Shown: positions 12,601 to 27,600 of the stretch, piece after piece
How positions within the stretch are numbered: position 1 is the first letter of the stretch
How the letters are laid out: each line of letters begins with the position of its first letter
Assembly: GCA_034509755.1 (NCBI GenBank)
Contig: CM067550.1
Location: forward strand, 3,155,001 to 3,219,000
DNA from: Anisodus tanguticus
Lineage: Eukaryota > Streptophyta > Magnoliopsida > Solanales > Solanaceae
DNA: 64,000 bases
Direction: 5' to 3'
The notes under the pieces: generated by a model
Database searches by the model: none
What the model was told of the DNA's origin: nothing
What the model saw: only the letters and a program-made list of their open reading frames with translations
Position numbers and translations under genes: made by a program

Positions 12601-15600
12601 ATAGGCTAAGCGGGCCTACAATAATAACACTACAACTACATGTTTGCAAGCGTAAGTATGACTACGCTCGACTACCTACTACCCTTCTACCCTAATCCGT
12701 ATCCTCCATAAACCCCCTATCTAAGGTCATGTCCTCAGTAAGTTGCACCTGCGCCATATCCCGTCTAATCACATCTCCCCAATACTTTTTCGGCCTACCT
12801 CTACCCCTCCTGAACCCATCCATAGCCAACCTCTCACACCTCAGCACTGGGGCATTTGTGTTTCTCCTCTGCACATTCCCAAACCATCTCAACCTCACTT
12901 CTCGCATCTTATCTTCCACCATGTCCCGGATATCATCATTTCTAATCCTATCCCTCCTTGTATGCCCGCACATCCATCTAAGCATCCTCATCTCCGCAAA
13001 TTTCATCTTTTGGATGTGCGAAGTCTTGACTAGCCAACACTCCGCCTCATACAACATAGTCGGTCTAACCACCGCTCTATAGAACTTGTCTTTAAGTTTT
13101 GGTGGCACCTTTTTGTCGCATAAGACTCCAGATGCGAGCCTCCATTTCATCCACCTTGCCCCAATACGATGTGTGACATTGTCATCAATCTCTACATCCC
13201 CTTGGATAATAGACCCGAGATACTTGAAGCTTCCTTTCTTTGGAATGACCTGAGTACCAAGTCTCACCTCCACACCTGGCTCAAGGTCGCTCCCGTTACT
13301 GAACTTGCACTCCAAGTATTATGTCTTGGTCCTACTCAACCTGAACCCTTTAGGTTTCAGAGTCTGTCTTCAAACCTCTAGCTTAATGTTCACTCCACTG
13401 TGAGTCTCATCAATCAGGACTATGCCGTCTGCGAATAACATACACCATGGCACCTCCCCTTGGATTTGTCGCGTCAGTCCATCCATCACCAAGGCAAATA
13501 AGAATGGGCTAAGAGTTGATCCCTAGTACAGCCCCATCATCACTGGAAAGTGCTCTGAGTCTCCTCCCACTATCCGTACCCTAGTCTTGGCTCCATCATA
13601 CATATCCTTGATCGCCGTAGTGTATGCCATAAGTACACCTCTAACCTCCAAACATCTCCATAGAACCTCTCTGGGAACTTTGTCGTGTGCCTTCTTGAAG
13701 TCGATGAAAACCATATATAAGTCTCTCTTCCTCTCCCGATATTGCTCCACCAACCTCCTAATAAGATGAATGGCTTACGTGGTCGAACGTCCCGGCATGA
13801 ATCCAAATTGGTTCTCTGAAATAGACACGCCTCTTCTCACCCTCATCTCCCCGACCCTTTCCCAAACTTTCATAGTGTGGCTTAGCAGCTTGATACCTCT
13901 ATAGTTTTTGCAACTCTAGATATCACTTTTGTTCTTGTACAACGGGATCATTGTACTCCACCTCCATTCTTCGGGCATTCTCATCATCTTAAAAATGACG
14001 TTAAACAACTCAGTCAGCCACTCCAAACCTGCCCTGCCTGCGCTCTTTCAAAATTCAACTAGGATCTCATCAGGCCCGGTCGCTCGTCCCCTGCGCATCC
14101 TGCAAACAACACCCTTAACCTCCTCAACCTTAATGTTCTACAATATTCAAAATCCCGGTACCTACCAGATTGCTCTAAATCTCCTAACACGATGTCTTTA
14201 TCTCCTTTTTCGTTCAATAGTTTATGGAAGTAAGACTGTCACCTCCGCTTAATATGCGCGTCCTCCACCAGTACTTTGTTGTCTTCATCCTTGATGCACC
14301 TCACATGATCCAAGTCACGGGCCCTCCTCTCCCTCACCTTGGCTAGTCTGTACAACTTCCTATCCCCGCCTTTCTCCTCTAATTCCACACACAGGCGTTC
14401 AAAAGCCGTCATTTTCGCCGCCGTAATCGCAAGTTTTTCCTCCTTCCTCACCATCTTATACAGTTCCCTATTCGTCCACTTCTCCACCTCATAATTGTTT
14501 TCTACCAATTTCACATACGCCGCCTTCTTCGCTTCCACCTTCTCTTGAACTTTACCGTTCCACCACCAATCCCTTCGATGCCCACCACGGTACCTCTCGA
14601 GACCCCAAGCACTTCTCTAGCTACCTCTCGAATGAAACTGGCCGTCCTATCCCACATACTGGTCGCATCCCCACTACTCCCTCAAGCCCCCTTATCCATC
14701 AACGTCTCCCCCATCTCATTTGCACTAGTCATGGTCAAACTCCCTCATTTGATTCTTAATATGTCATCCACAACCCTCTTCTTCTCCATCTTGATCTCCA
14801 AATTCATCACCAAAAGCTTATGTCGGGTTGTAAGATACTCCCTCGAAATAACCTTGCAATCTTTACAAAGACCGTTGTCAACCTTCTTAAGGAGAAAAAG
14901 GTCTATCTAAGTCTTAGCCACTAAACTACGGAACGTCACCAAGTGCTCCTCCTCCTTCAGGAACCTCGAATTAGCTATCACCATCCCAGAAGCTCTAGCG
15001 AACTCCAAAAGTAAGACGCCTCCCCATTCCTGTCTCCGAGGCCAAAGCCTCCATACACGTCGTCATAACCCCCCGGAAGTGACCCGATATGTCCATTGAA
15101 ATCTCCTCCTATAAATAACCTCCCAGTGGGTGGTATACCACCCACCTCGTCCAAATCCTCTCAAAAGCGTCTCTTCTCCTCGTCCAAGTCCGTCTGCGGC
15201 GCGTAAGCACTAATAATGTTCATAGTGAACCCTCCAACTACCAACTTAATCGTCATCATCCTGTCATTAACCCTCCTAACCTCTACCACCTGATCTCTTA
15301 GCTCGTTGTCTACTAAAATGCCTACCCCATTCCTATACCTCGACCTACCCGAGAACCATAACTTATACCCGTCCACATCCTTAGCCTTAGGTCCTACCCA
15401 TTTGGTCTCCTGGAAACAGGCTCTCCGTTAAAGTCCCAATGCTCCAAGACCCTATTCTCAGCCTAGCATCTCCTTCCCTTACCCCACTTACCCCCCCTAA
15501 CCCTCGCCCCCGTCCCCGACCGAGAACATGACCCTAGTCTACCATCAGTTACCAAAGCCACTAAAGCAAATATAAAATAATAGACTACTCAAACGTTTAC

Positions 15601-18600
15601 CCTAAAACAGGAAGGGATCAAAGTGAAAGAACAAGAATCTAGAGGCAAGTAAAACCACTACGCCAAGAATGCTATAACTAAAGACCAGAAGGGTAAATGC
15701 AAGAACGTAAAGTCACGAATCAATACAGCAAAGCGGCAAAACTTAACAATAAGGATTAGGACAAAGAATGGATACGGGCAACCAGAGGTACCAACTCAAG
15801 TTGAATCGAACCTGTTTGACGGCGAAAATCATTGTTCACCGGTACTGGTCACCGGCACCGGAAGTAGTGTTCACTTGAGTTTTCACCAAAAAGTCGAGTA
15901 CTTGTGTAGATCGAGGAGAAAAAAAAGAAAAAAAGAAGAAGGGAGAAGAGAGAAACCAACGAGAGTCGGATGGAGGATTTGAAATTTGGGGATTTTGAGC
16001 AAAATCAAGAAGTACCCACGAGTGAAAGATTTGAAATTTGGGAGTTTTGAACTGACCCACAAGTGAAAGATTGGAAATTTGGGAGTTTTGAGCAAAAATA
16101 ACAAGACCCAGAAGAGAAAAATTCAAGAATGGAGGATTTTTGACAGACCCATATGTGAAAAGCAAAGCTATATTTTGATCCTGAGACCTCGAATGACTTT
16201 CAGTTCTATCTTGTTTACCAGAATATCCAAATCAAGAAAATATGTAGCTTAGAAATCAACGCAAATTAGAGACCCACTAAGATTAAGCAAAAGGGTGTCC
16301 AAAACTAGGAACAAAAAGTTCAAACCGCAACAGTACTAGCAAATCAAGAAAATATGTAGCTTAGCAATCAATGCAAATTACAAGGTTAACTCCAAAGACC
16401 CATTAATATTAAGCAAAAGGGTGTCTAAAACTACTACCAAAAGCTCAACAAAACTAGCAAATCAAGAAAATATGAAAAGAAAAGAAGACGTAATCTACAA
16501 AAGCAACTGATACAATGAAAGATCTAAAGCTTCAAACTTTCATAAATTACAGAAAAAATGGTTTCAGATTCTCAAAGAGTGAAAAGGAGAAAGAAGAAGG
16601 GTATAGTTGTTAGGCTATTTCGGTCACATTTCCAACATGATGTGCATCAAATATTTGAGCTAAATAAACTCCAAATAGAGCAGAATGGACATATAGGATC
16701 CAAACAACGGAGCCCAACTACTTTCAAATTGAGGTTTAGTTGTTAAATTGATCAACTCCAACTAGAAGGCAATGGAAAAGCATGTGTTTACAAGTATATG
16801 CTTACTTTTGATTCAGAAGTTAAGCACTAAGATTGGCTATCACTAATTCACTAAAATATTCTGTTTCAACAAGCAAATTTTTGCAGGGTTTCAGACTCCT
16901 AATCATATAAATCCTAACCGAAGCATTTCCAGAAAAAGGTTAGGTATCATTGTTAGCTATAGAGGAGAAAAAAATTATGCCATAGGGAGGATCTAAGGGT
17001 TTTGGAAAAGATGCACAATCAAAAATCTAGCATTGTGCTTAAACATTGTAGCACATTATGTTGGAAATATGCATGCATCATAGTTCAAAATTAGGTCGCA
17101 CACAGAAGCCTGTATATCATGACTAATATTAAGCACCTTACACCATTTCAACTAGCAATGCCTGCTATAGGATATATACTAGTTTCCCACTAACTGTCAA
17201 CAATTTTTTCGCATAATAAACTAGCATCTCTTTATCATTTCCATCTTTGGTTATCGCATTGTGCAAATAACTCATTCAAAGAATAAAAATGCTTCTCCAT
17301 TGTATAGGCATTTCCAAATTGGTCATTCTCTTCAGAAATCTTTTGCACGAGAATCATTTAACAAAGCTAATTGATATGTACTTGTACTAATGCATGTCCT
17401 ATCTAGGTTATTGACTTGCATTAGATATTCCATGCATTTTTAAATGAAGCTATGAGCTTTCTTCTTTTCAGAAAGGTGATCTTTAAGGTACATCATTTCA
17501 AGGAGTCTTTTCAATTCCGAGTGAGAATCTAGGAGTGAACAACCAGTTCCCAAGAAGTTTCTAGTGTGTTTTTATCTTTGATATGCCCAAATAATTAATA
17601 TTTGGTCGGATCTGCAAATTCCTCATTTTCTTGGGCAGACAAAAGAGACGATGTATATACATATATTCAAAAGCGTTGTCTTTCAGGGAATGAGAGTCGA
17701 ATTAATTTTCCTGTATTCGGTAGATATCATAATTTCCAAAATTTGATCAAATACTGTAGTCAGAGCAACAACCAAAAGTAGATCTAAAGCTCCAGTAAAT
17801 GGAAATCTATTTTCAGTTCCTGAAGTCTAGGAATACAATTGGATTTATGTCTCAATTGTCGAGTTTAGGACCTGTAACTCACAGTAAATGTGCAGAAAAG
17901 ATGGAATGAACAAATATGAGATAAATCATTTTCTTTACACTGAGTAGATGGAACGACATTATAGCTAATGAACCTGTTAGAACCTAATTACCAATTATTA
18001 GTACTGGTTAGTCATATTGAATGTTAAAAGAAACATATTTACCCTCATGCGCTTCTCCACCTCTAGTTTCTGTGTCAGCTCTTCAACTTCCTTTTCCAGC
18101 TTGCTTTTGGCTTCTTGGAGAGCTCCAGTTTCTTTCGCTGCCTGAAGAAGAAATAAAATCAAGACATTTAACACAATTATAAAGGTTTTTGAACTCCAGC
18201 ACGTGAAATACCACTCCCATCAATGGCAGATATAGATTTGCGAAATCTATATGGGGAAAATCTCATGTAGTATCCGTGAATTTCGTTTCATTTCAGATCA
18301 GGGTCAAAGACTCTAAAATCAACTTAAAGGAGGAAAATGCTGAAGAGAGATATTTGGCAAGATAACAGTTGACTATATAGATCTGCACCTGCATTCAGCA
18401 ATTCAAGCACAAGATATGGGTATTCATTTATTTAACATTGACACATTCATTATCTTTTCATTGAATGACTCAGAACTAGTTGTTATTCTGTCATAAATGA
18501 ACTGGGAGAATAATGACAAATACAATTTACACAGATAAAGGGGCACAACAAACTAGCACGTCGTCCATAAAATCTTGTGGACCAATAAAGGCCAACAGAA

Positions 18601-21600
18601 AGAGAAGTTCTTACCATCTTTAGCTTCCGAAGTTCTCTACGAGCCATCTTAGATCTCCAGGCACATTGTAACACAACTGCTGCTTTCTTCATCCTCCTAT
18701 AATGCCGGTGTTTCAAGTATCTCCGCATATCACTCTATAATCAACATAATCAAGGTAAGAAAATTACAGCAAACCTAAGTGTCAGTCAAAACATGTAAAA
18801 TGGATCAGTTACTTGATTTCTAATTATCATTATGCTAAACCAGAAGGATAAAAACTGACGCTAAAATGGCATGTGAAATTCAGAAAAGCCTGCAGAAAGT
18901 CCCTCTTTTACCTGGATAAAGGTAGCTGCTTTTTTCCGTTTTCTGAATTGAAGCTCATTTCGAGCAGCCATACCACGCAATCCTGCTTGAATGGAAATAG
19001 CTGAAACACGCAGTAAGACATAAGATTTCCTTGCAATGTACTTGCGTGCATCTTTTTGGATCCTCAGACAGGCAGCTTCCCTCCTCATGCACTCATAGAG
19101 AGGCCGTTCAAGCTGGCCTGCATAGGTATCATAATATAGTTATCAGCATTTTTTATTGCATAAGTAAACCATTAGAGGCATTATTTAATTTAACGCAAAG
19201 AATTCCCAGTGTGACGGACTGTGTGTATAGGGCCCAGGATGTATTCACTGCGGATTTAGCTTTTTATTGGCATGTGCTCATATAAATTAAAGAAATCAAA
19301 AAGGTTATCATACCCCTACAAACAGCTTGGATTTGAATTGCTGAAACTCGTAACAACAAAAAAAATTTGCGAGCGAAATATGTGCGAACTTTTCCCTGGA
19401 TTATGCTAGCAGACCTTCCCAGGACCTCATTTCGGCGAGTGTCTAATTCTGCCATTTGACCAGCTCTAAGAAACACTTTTGTTTTACCAACCTGCAATCA
19501 TGTAATATCAGATAGAATGCATCAACTGGCAAGTACAAATTTTATAAACTTCGACAGAGAATCATACAACCAGATGATACAAATTTGAACAATGTAATAC
19601 ATTAATAAATCTGATGTAAAAGGAACCGCATTTTCATCTGAGAAAGAAAGAGAGTCTCTCCCTAAAGCCCTAAAGTCTCATCCCACGGGCACATCTTGAC
19701 TATGAAAAGCAGAGAGATAGATCACGCCTAAAAGCTGCCATTTCTATTAAATACGATACCACATCCGATTTGATTGAACTCACGGATCCAATCGCCAAGG
19801 AAAGGCCAGTCTACTGACTAGGGTTAAAAGAATTTACCCAGGCATGGGATAAAGGGCAAGAGGAGCCGAGATGGCAAATCGAGCAGCCTATTGCGCTAAC
19901 GGTAATGGATGAAAGGGAAGAGGGACGAAGTGAAGACGGGGTTTACTCAAACGAGTTGAATAAGCAAGCCAATAAGATCAAATTGCTCTTGTTGAATCAG
20001 CTACTAATCACCAAGTCCTTTGTTTAGCCAAATCAGCTTGGGATAGCTTGGTTGGTGAGAGAATTTTAGCATTCATTTGATTATTGATAGATGCAAAGAA
20101 TTCACCTAACTAGAACTCCGCGAGTGAACGCAAAGAAGCAAACCAGACTAGACGGAAAGAACTCCGAGTAAACAAAGCAAAAGCCCATCTGGCCGATCTC
20201 AAGCTGGATGAGAAGGCAAACCAACCCTCCGAAGAAGGAAACTATGACTAATTAGACCGTTAGTGACCAAATGACAACGTCGACATAGGAAAAGAAGGTG
20301 AGATAGGGGATGGAAGCAGGGTAGTGCTAACTCTGCATCCGCGGCTATTTTGGCTCTTAGTAACACTGTTTTTAGACTAGGAATCCGGATTTTATTTGTT
20401 TTCTAGATTATATATTATTTTAGGTAGGTAATTTATTTGTGATCTCTTTCCTAAAGGGAAGGAGAATAGGGAGATGTTTTACTGATTGTTTCCTGATTTC
20501 TTGCTGCAGTATTCAGCACACAAACATAATCTTTCTCTTTAATGATAATTGTTAATGATTTTACCCCTTATGATTAGCCATTACCAGAAGAACGACAACC
20601 AGTACCTGATAACCTTTCAGGCCAGCTTTCTCTAAAAGTCTCCGGCAAGCAGCAACCTCGTCAATACTATCAATGAGAAGACTAAATGAGAGAAAGTGAA
20701 CGTGAAAGAAAATATGGCGACACAAATTTCTAAATGTTGACAGACCAAAGAAAAAGAATGGATAGAAACTTTGTAAACTCTTTGAATTGTGCTAATGGCT
20801 AATGCAAATAATACCTTCCATTTAAAACTTCAGGAGCAAGGACCTTAAACCGACTTAAGAATTCGTCAAATGGTTTCCGAGTAGGATAGCCAGCACAACT
20901 GATCCGAATAGCCTCCAGAACTCCCTAGAAAAGATTTAGTAGTGAAGTACCCAGGTTTGCAGAGGCTACATAGTTTGTAATAGACAGAGGTTAGTAATGC
21001 TTACCCCACAACGAAGCTGCTGGAGTACATTTTGATTCTCAAAAATTTCTGGCTTCAAAAGATTATTTGGCTTCACGCATCGAACATAATGAGGCTCTGT
21101 GGCATTAAGTGTCTCAAGCAATGATTGCAATTGTTGCTATATCAGGTACAGGGTAAGATATTTCAGAGGCATCAAGCAATGATCAAAACAGGTTGATCAA
21201 AGGCGAGAAGAAAACATACTTTAAATCGAGCGCCAATAGAGGAGAACTTGGTCTGTTTAGAAGAATCTTCAGGTAAAGGTGGAAACAAGCCAGCAACAAA
21301 GTGGCACCTTGAAGCAATAAGTGTTGCTTGGTGCTCTGGAACTACAAAATCTTTGTTCTTATCCAAAAAGAACTCAGTTTGGTATGTGACCTGACATGAA
21401 AGAAGTCAAAACAACATTGAGCAACACTCGCTTTTCTTGGCAAAAATTGCATAACCATCATTCTGTGATGTAATAGATATCTTTAAGAACTACTTTTCAT
21501 ACATACATCACCAGCGTAGTGGCAAATAGTAAAATCAGTCCGGGACAACTTTGGCTTGCTGAACCGCTTATGATCTTTAAAAGTCTGATATAGCTTTTCA

Positions 21601-24600
21601 GCGAAGGTCTCATATGTTGATCTTGGGAACATACTGACAGAAGAGCCACAAAGAGTAGTCAAAACCACAACCAATGAGTTTTGTGACAATTATACCAAAA
21701 GAAAGAAAAATTAGAGTAAATTAAGATTTGAAGTGTCTGCATACCAAGCCTCATCAAGAAGAGCAATGATCCCGCCAGGTTTCTGAAGGAAATGAAGTAT
21801 TCAGAACGTAAACACGGTAAAATGGAACCAAAACACATCAATAAAATTTAAACTCTATGACATAACAGAAAGAACTAATGATGAAAGGACATATTTTGTT
21901 TTCCTTTTTTACCAGAATATCTGTGGAGGAAAGAAGTGAATCAAATAGTATGTAATCAACATAAGATAATTCAACATGCACTGATGATTTAATATTACAG
22001 AAAGATATACTTTTTGTAGAACTCCTTATCTCTATCCACTTGTATATGGTCTTGTCCCGTTTTCTGCCAATAGATCTCTTCTCTATACATTTTGTAGGCA
22101 CTCATTCAAAAGCAAAAGACGGAGATATAATATATTCATGATCTACATCACCTTTTCTATAAGATCAAGAATATCTTGGTTATCGATGAACTCTATGTAA
22201 CTCCAGTCAATTTCCTCTTTGGTATACTCTTCTTGCTCCATCTTGAAAACATGCTGGCAAAGGGAATAACAAAAGGTTTTAGTATTTTTGTTAACATTTC
22301 TCAGCTATGAGACTATCAAATGAACGACTACACAAACCTGGTTGAAATGTTGCTGCAGTTTTTCGTTGGTCAAATTAATGCAGAATTGCTCAAAACTGCA
22401 TAGAGGAAATCAATAATCATAACAAGGGAGAGAATCAAAAAAAAAAATTAAATAAACTAGCAGGAACACAAACAAGGTTATTCATCAAAATGTGAACTCA
22501 ACACCAAAAGTGCTTTAAGAAGCAAAAAAGGGTGTATAGGCATTAGGCAGCAATAACTATAGCAGGAACTATAAACCGTATCCAAGATAAATCCAGTAAC
22601 AGAGGCAGATGTTGATAGAGAGAAAAAAATATGGTTAAGTTGGATCAGAGAGGATAATGAACATTCAATTCCAAAAATCCACATAGGCAGAACAGAATTT
22701 TCATCCAGCACTCTGCAAGAACTTAACCTCTGTGAATGATGAAAACAAAAGCATACCGGTTAAGCACCTGTTTGTCTTGAAACTCTCAAATCCATAGATA
22801 TCTAGAACACCAATTGATAAAGTTGAATCAGGATCTTGGCCAATAGAGTTATTGATCTTGTTCACTATCCTGAACAATAAAACAACATCTGTCTTGGGTC
22901 AATTATATTTGGTACAACTAAACAAGCAATAAGATTTAATCATTCTGAACTCAACTAACCAATCAAATAATCTTGAGTAAACGATCTTGGATAAAGCATC
23001 TCTACTGAGAGCTGCAGCTTCTGGATCAAGGGACTTTGTAATGGTCTCATCACGAGTTACCATGACACGTTTGCACATGGAGTCCTCAAGGGACTTCTCG
23101 TCACACCTAAAAACAAGATTTCACCAAGATGAAAGTTTTAACCAAAAAAAAAAAAATGAGGGTATCTGGAGACTATAAATAGAAGAAACCACTTACATGA
23201 ATAGTTCAGCTGCAATCTTTAGATGGAACCGAGACTTATCATCCTTAGGTTCTGAAGCATCAGTTTCTGTTCCCTTTGCAAATTCAATGTTTCCCAAGTG
23301 AAGAATTGCAGCCACTACTCTAAAAATAGCATCCTGCAGTTGAATATTAAAACTAGAGACTCTCATGAAGTAACCCATGTATCGAAGAATGTAATGATGT
23401 GATACCTGCTCATCGTGACTGATTCCAACAATATCCATGGCCCTCCTCGTTGCCAGGTATTCCTCTGACTCATCCACTCCAGCTAGTTCAAAAAAATTTG
23501 ATTGGTTCAGATAATGAAAGGTCCTTGGGTTCCCTACTTTATATTTTTCAACATCCTGCAAGAAAAGAGAAGGAAAGGTAGCAAGTAGCTCCAACTTAGA
23601 ACAACATTGCATTATCCTAAACTGTTGAAATATATGATAGCTCATCTAAATGGTTAAAGGAGTCGTGTTTATTTATTCATTTAGGATCTGCAACATATTG
23701 TTATGGAATATGTTCATACAAGAATATTCTCTGGTCTTAATGGGAGTCGGGGCATCGACAACTAGTGTTTAAATTTAAAAACTAGACCATAGCACCCACT
23801 GCTACGGCTTCTGCGACCATACTCAATGGTAATATCTACTGCCTTATTACAATTCTCTCCAAAGGCATTTATGCTTTTGGTGTGAAAAGGGACAAAGGAA
23901 ACTTTCCAAAGACACCTTCCTATTTTTATGTTCTTTTTAAAACAGTAGATAAGTATTGGATGGTACTTACACCGACTAATCGTCGTTTAATTTTTCAATA
24001 AAAATAGCAGGTGCACTAAGCTCCCGCTATGCACAATGTTCTGGGAAGGGCCAGACCACATTAGGTCTATTGTACACAACTTTACCTTGTATTATTGCAA
24101 GAGGATGGTTCCATGTACCTTACCTTGTAATTCTTCAACAATAACGAAAATTTAAAAAAATGAATAAAGAAAAACCTTCTCTTTTTTTTGTTAACATATT
24201 CATGTTGCATAATTAGAAAATAGACAAATTGCATCCGGAGGGGCAAGCATCAAGTACGATCTAAATCCTAATAAAGGTAAAGTTCCCCCCAACTTGTAGA
24301 AGAAAACATTTTCTAACATAAAGGGACGGTAAAATTACCTCAGGTGGTGCAGCACAAAGCAAATAGAAGCAGTGATAATTTCTCTCAGGATCAGAAACTT
24401 GACAAACACGGGATCGTTCCAGCAGATATGTTCTGATAGCGGCACCAGATATCCTCCGCCTTTTATCAAACTGGAGCTCCACAAACTTACCAAAACGACT
24501 GCCAAAATATATGTTAGTGCAGCAAAATTCATCAGTTAAACAGAATGTACAATATGATGAGGAATAAGCATCTGAATTTCTAGTCCTTCTCACCTTGAGT

Positions 24601-27600
24601 TGTTGTTTCTGACTGTCTTCGCATTACCGAAGGCTTCTAAAACTGGATTTGACTGAAGAAAGAAAAAGTTAAAAATGCACATACATCCAGAAATGTTTTG
24701 AGGTATAGTTGATTGATTGATTGATTGATTGATTATAAAGTCAATCTTGTCAAGAAAGTGGCTATCTCAAAATTCCAATAGCCGAATTAATCGAAACAAA
24801 GTCTGGCAGAGAAAATTTACCAAAAGTTAACCATACCTCAAGGACTTGCTGCTCCACGCTCCTTCCCTCAGCAGCCGCTCGACCTCCCATATATGCAAGA
24901 TACTGCATAAGCATTTTTGTGCTTTCTGTCTTGCCTGCTCCACTCTCTCCACTAACCAAAATTGACTGGCTTATCCCCTCATGAATCATCTGCCTACATT
25001 CAGAAGTACAATGTTAAGGATTACATAGTAAGTTAATACTTTGACAGCCACTCGAAAAACATGAATCTTGCCTGTAAGCAGCATCAGCAATAGCAAAAGG
25101 ATGAGGGGGCAGCTCCCCAAGTGCAATTCCTTTGTACTGTTCCATCACACTTTTAGCATATAAATGGGGTAACCGCTTGAAGGGGTTCACGGCAATCAGG
25201 ATGCTCCCAGTGTAAGTCTGAATGCATCCAATCACATCTTAGCTTTCTCAACCAGTTTATTCAAGATATTACCACAAAAAAAAAACTTAAAGGGTTGTTT
25301 GGTTGAAAGGATTAGCAAAAATAATCCCAACATAAAATCTTGCATAAAATAATATAGTGTTTGCTCAGAGGAATTAGAAAATAATCTCAGCATAACTAGT
25401 GCAGCATTTGGTTGGTTATATTATCCTCGCCGTAACTAGTCTAACATTTGCTTGGCAGTATTAAATAATGCCTGCATTGTGTTATATGGAAACTTATGTA
25501 TTAGTTTATGCTAGATAGAATGTGGGACAAAAATACGTGTATTAGCATTATGCCGATAAAAAAACTAAAGTTCCCTTAAAGTAAGTAGTCCCTAGATAAT
25601 ATGTCATGTATTAATGTTCATCGCATACAACCGCAACATTATTACTCATCGCATAAAATTCCTTCATTATTCCTTCATGATTAGACGGGATATGGCGCAG
25701 GTGCAACTTACTGAGGACATGACCTTAGATAGGGGGTTGTGGAGGACACGGATTAGGGTAGAAGGGTAGAAGGTAGGCAAGCGTAGTCCTACTTACGCTT
25801 ACAAAATGATAGTTGTAGTGTTATTACTGTAGGCCGATTAGCCTATCACACTTATAGGCGCAATATTGTTTTATAGTCCCCTGTAGATTGATTTCTGCCG
25901 CTATGTGTTCCTTAGTGTACTTTGTTTATCTTATTTAGTTGTGTTAGTTAATGCTTCCTGTTGTTAGAATGTGTTACCATGGAGTATTTCGATTTTGTTA
26001 TCAGCATGTTCATATTGTCCATACTGCTTTAATTCCATGTCTGAGTCTGACCGTTTCTCTTGCTTTGCCTTGCCTTGCTTGCTTTGCTTGTGATTATGCT
26101 TTGTCTTGAGCCGAGGGTCTCCCGGAAACAGCCGCTCTAACTACCAAGGTGGAGGGATTTCACTGGGTATGTTGTTGTTGTATTATTCCCCACATAAACA
26201 ATCTCTGCATTATAATTCACATACCTAGTATGTGAACGGCCCTTAGAATGTGGAACAAGAATGTGTATTAAAATACAGAGAAAAATTATGGCAAGACAAA
26301 AATTGCCTTAAAGTAAACAGTCCCTATATAACACTCTTTGTATTATTATTTAGTGCATAATAATCCCTACATATTAGTTGGTGTACATCAACCCTTTCAT
26401 TATTATTCACTGCATTAACAATCGCTACACTATAGTCCCCACATAACTAGCATGAACCAAACAACCTCTTAATACCTGAAAATTATCAAGAGAAAACAGA
26501 AATATATTTGATTAGAAAATTGCATAACAATCGTCCTGAAAGTGCTTACATAAATTTCATTCATGTCATATCGACTCCGCAAGTTCTGCAATACTCCTGG
26601 TTCATGCAGATAAGAAAGTTTTGTCATATCATCCACGCCACAAGAAGGCGCGTCAGTATCTTTAGCGTACACATTGGATAGATTGGCTGTAACCTACAAA
26701 GGAAATTCAGGGAAATTTGTCAAACACATTCAGATACCAGAAAAAATGAATGACGGAATCCTGTCGATCTGTTTCTCAAAAAGTGATAGTATCCAGAATT
26801 CGGCAGCTAGCATGCTGCAAACACTAAAAATGGACGGCTTTATGCTTTATGATCATTGTTATATTCAAACCGCCACTATTTTTATCTCATAAAGGCTAAT
26901 TTTCAAAGTTTTCCACAGAACCATACTCGACTCAGAGACCACAGTAGCTATACTGACAACATAGAAAACAGACGTTTACTCAGTATAACCATATCTAATC
27001 TTGTCAACAATACTGCCTGATTCGGCCAGATTTTTTTCTTCTGAGGTAAGAAAATTTAACTGTAATCAGTAGTTTATGCGCTGGAGTTTCAAATCCCACA
27101 ACACTATTTATTCTCCCTAGAAAAGGGAAGGGGAAGGTAAAAGTGAAGATGAAGATTCAACAAATTATTTACACAATTACAACAGGACCATACAAGACAA
27201 AACACCAAAGCATCTGCTCAATTCATAATTATCTAGTAGGTTTGGCTATATGCAAAAAAAGAAAGCAAGAGGTAATATGCATACGAAGAATGTGTACGGC
27301 AACCAACAAGACATAATTACATTATCACTTAAGTATTAGCCACGGGAACCAATGATGTGGATCAAACATAATACAGCAAAAACAAAATATTAAAGCTTAA
27401 AAGTCAGGAAAAGGAAGGCTTATGTTAGTGTAAAACTTACTGTCTTCCCTGAGGAGCAGTCAACTGTGATCTCTTCACCATTGACTTCAACTACCACCCC
27501 ATCTAGCCAAGCTACCTCAGGATCCTCAACCCATACATGAGATCCAACCACAACACTGGCAGGAACACTCTGCACAACATTTAGAATTGCCAAAGTCTCA

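Larger units (their letters stand above)
12098..16624 (-). mobile_element. RTE-type LINE, near full length, inactive
   Basis: The element is bounded by a 17-bp target duplication CACATTTCCAACATGAT (12,081-12,097 and 16,625-16,641). Its 3' end is at the left and ends in ACAACAAC on the plus strand, that is a (GTT)n-type tail, typical of plant RTE elements. On the minus strand it carries an AP-endonuclease remnant (15,160-15,376: GVGILVD, IISAYAPQTD), a reverse transcriptase remnant (13,400-13,800: DLYMVFIDFKKAHDKVPREV) and a C-terminal region (12,692-13,315). The frame is broken repeatedly, and the catalytic FADD reads FADG near 13,432. The 5' part contains short tandem subrepeats, and the 3' tail is partly duplicated. 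Confidence 0.85.

Noticed and set aside
15836..16165. 109-residue open frame with repeated hydrophobic units
   Set aside because: It is produced by the short tandem repeats at the 5' region of the LINE, with no start context or family match.
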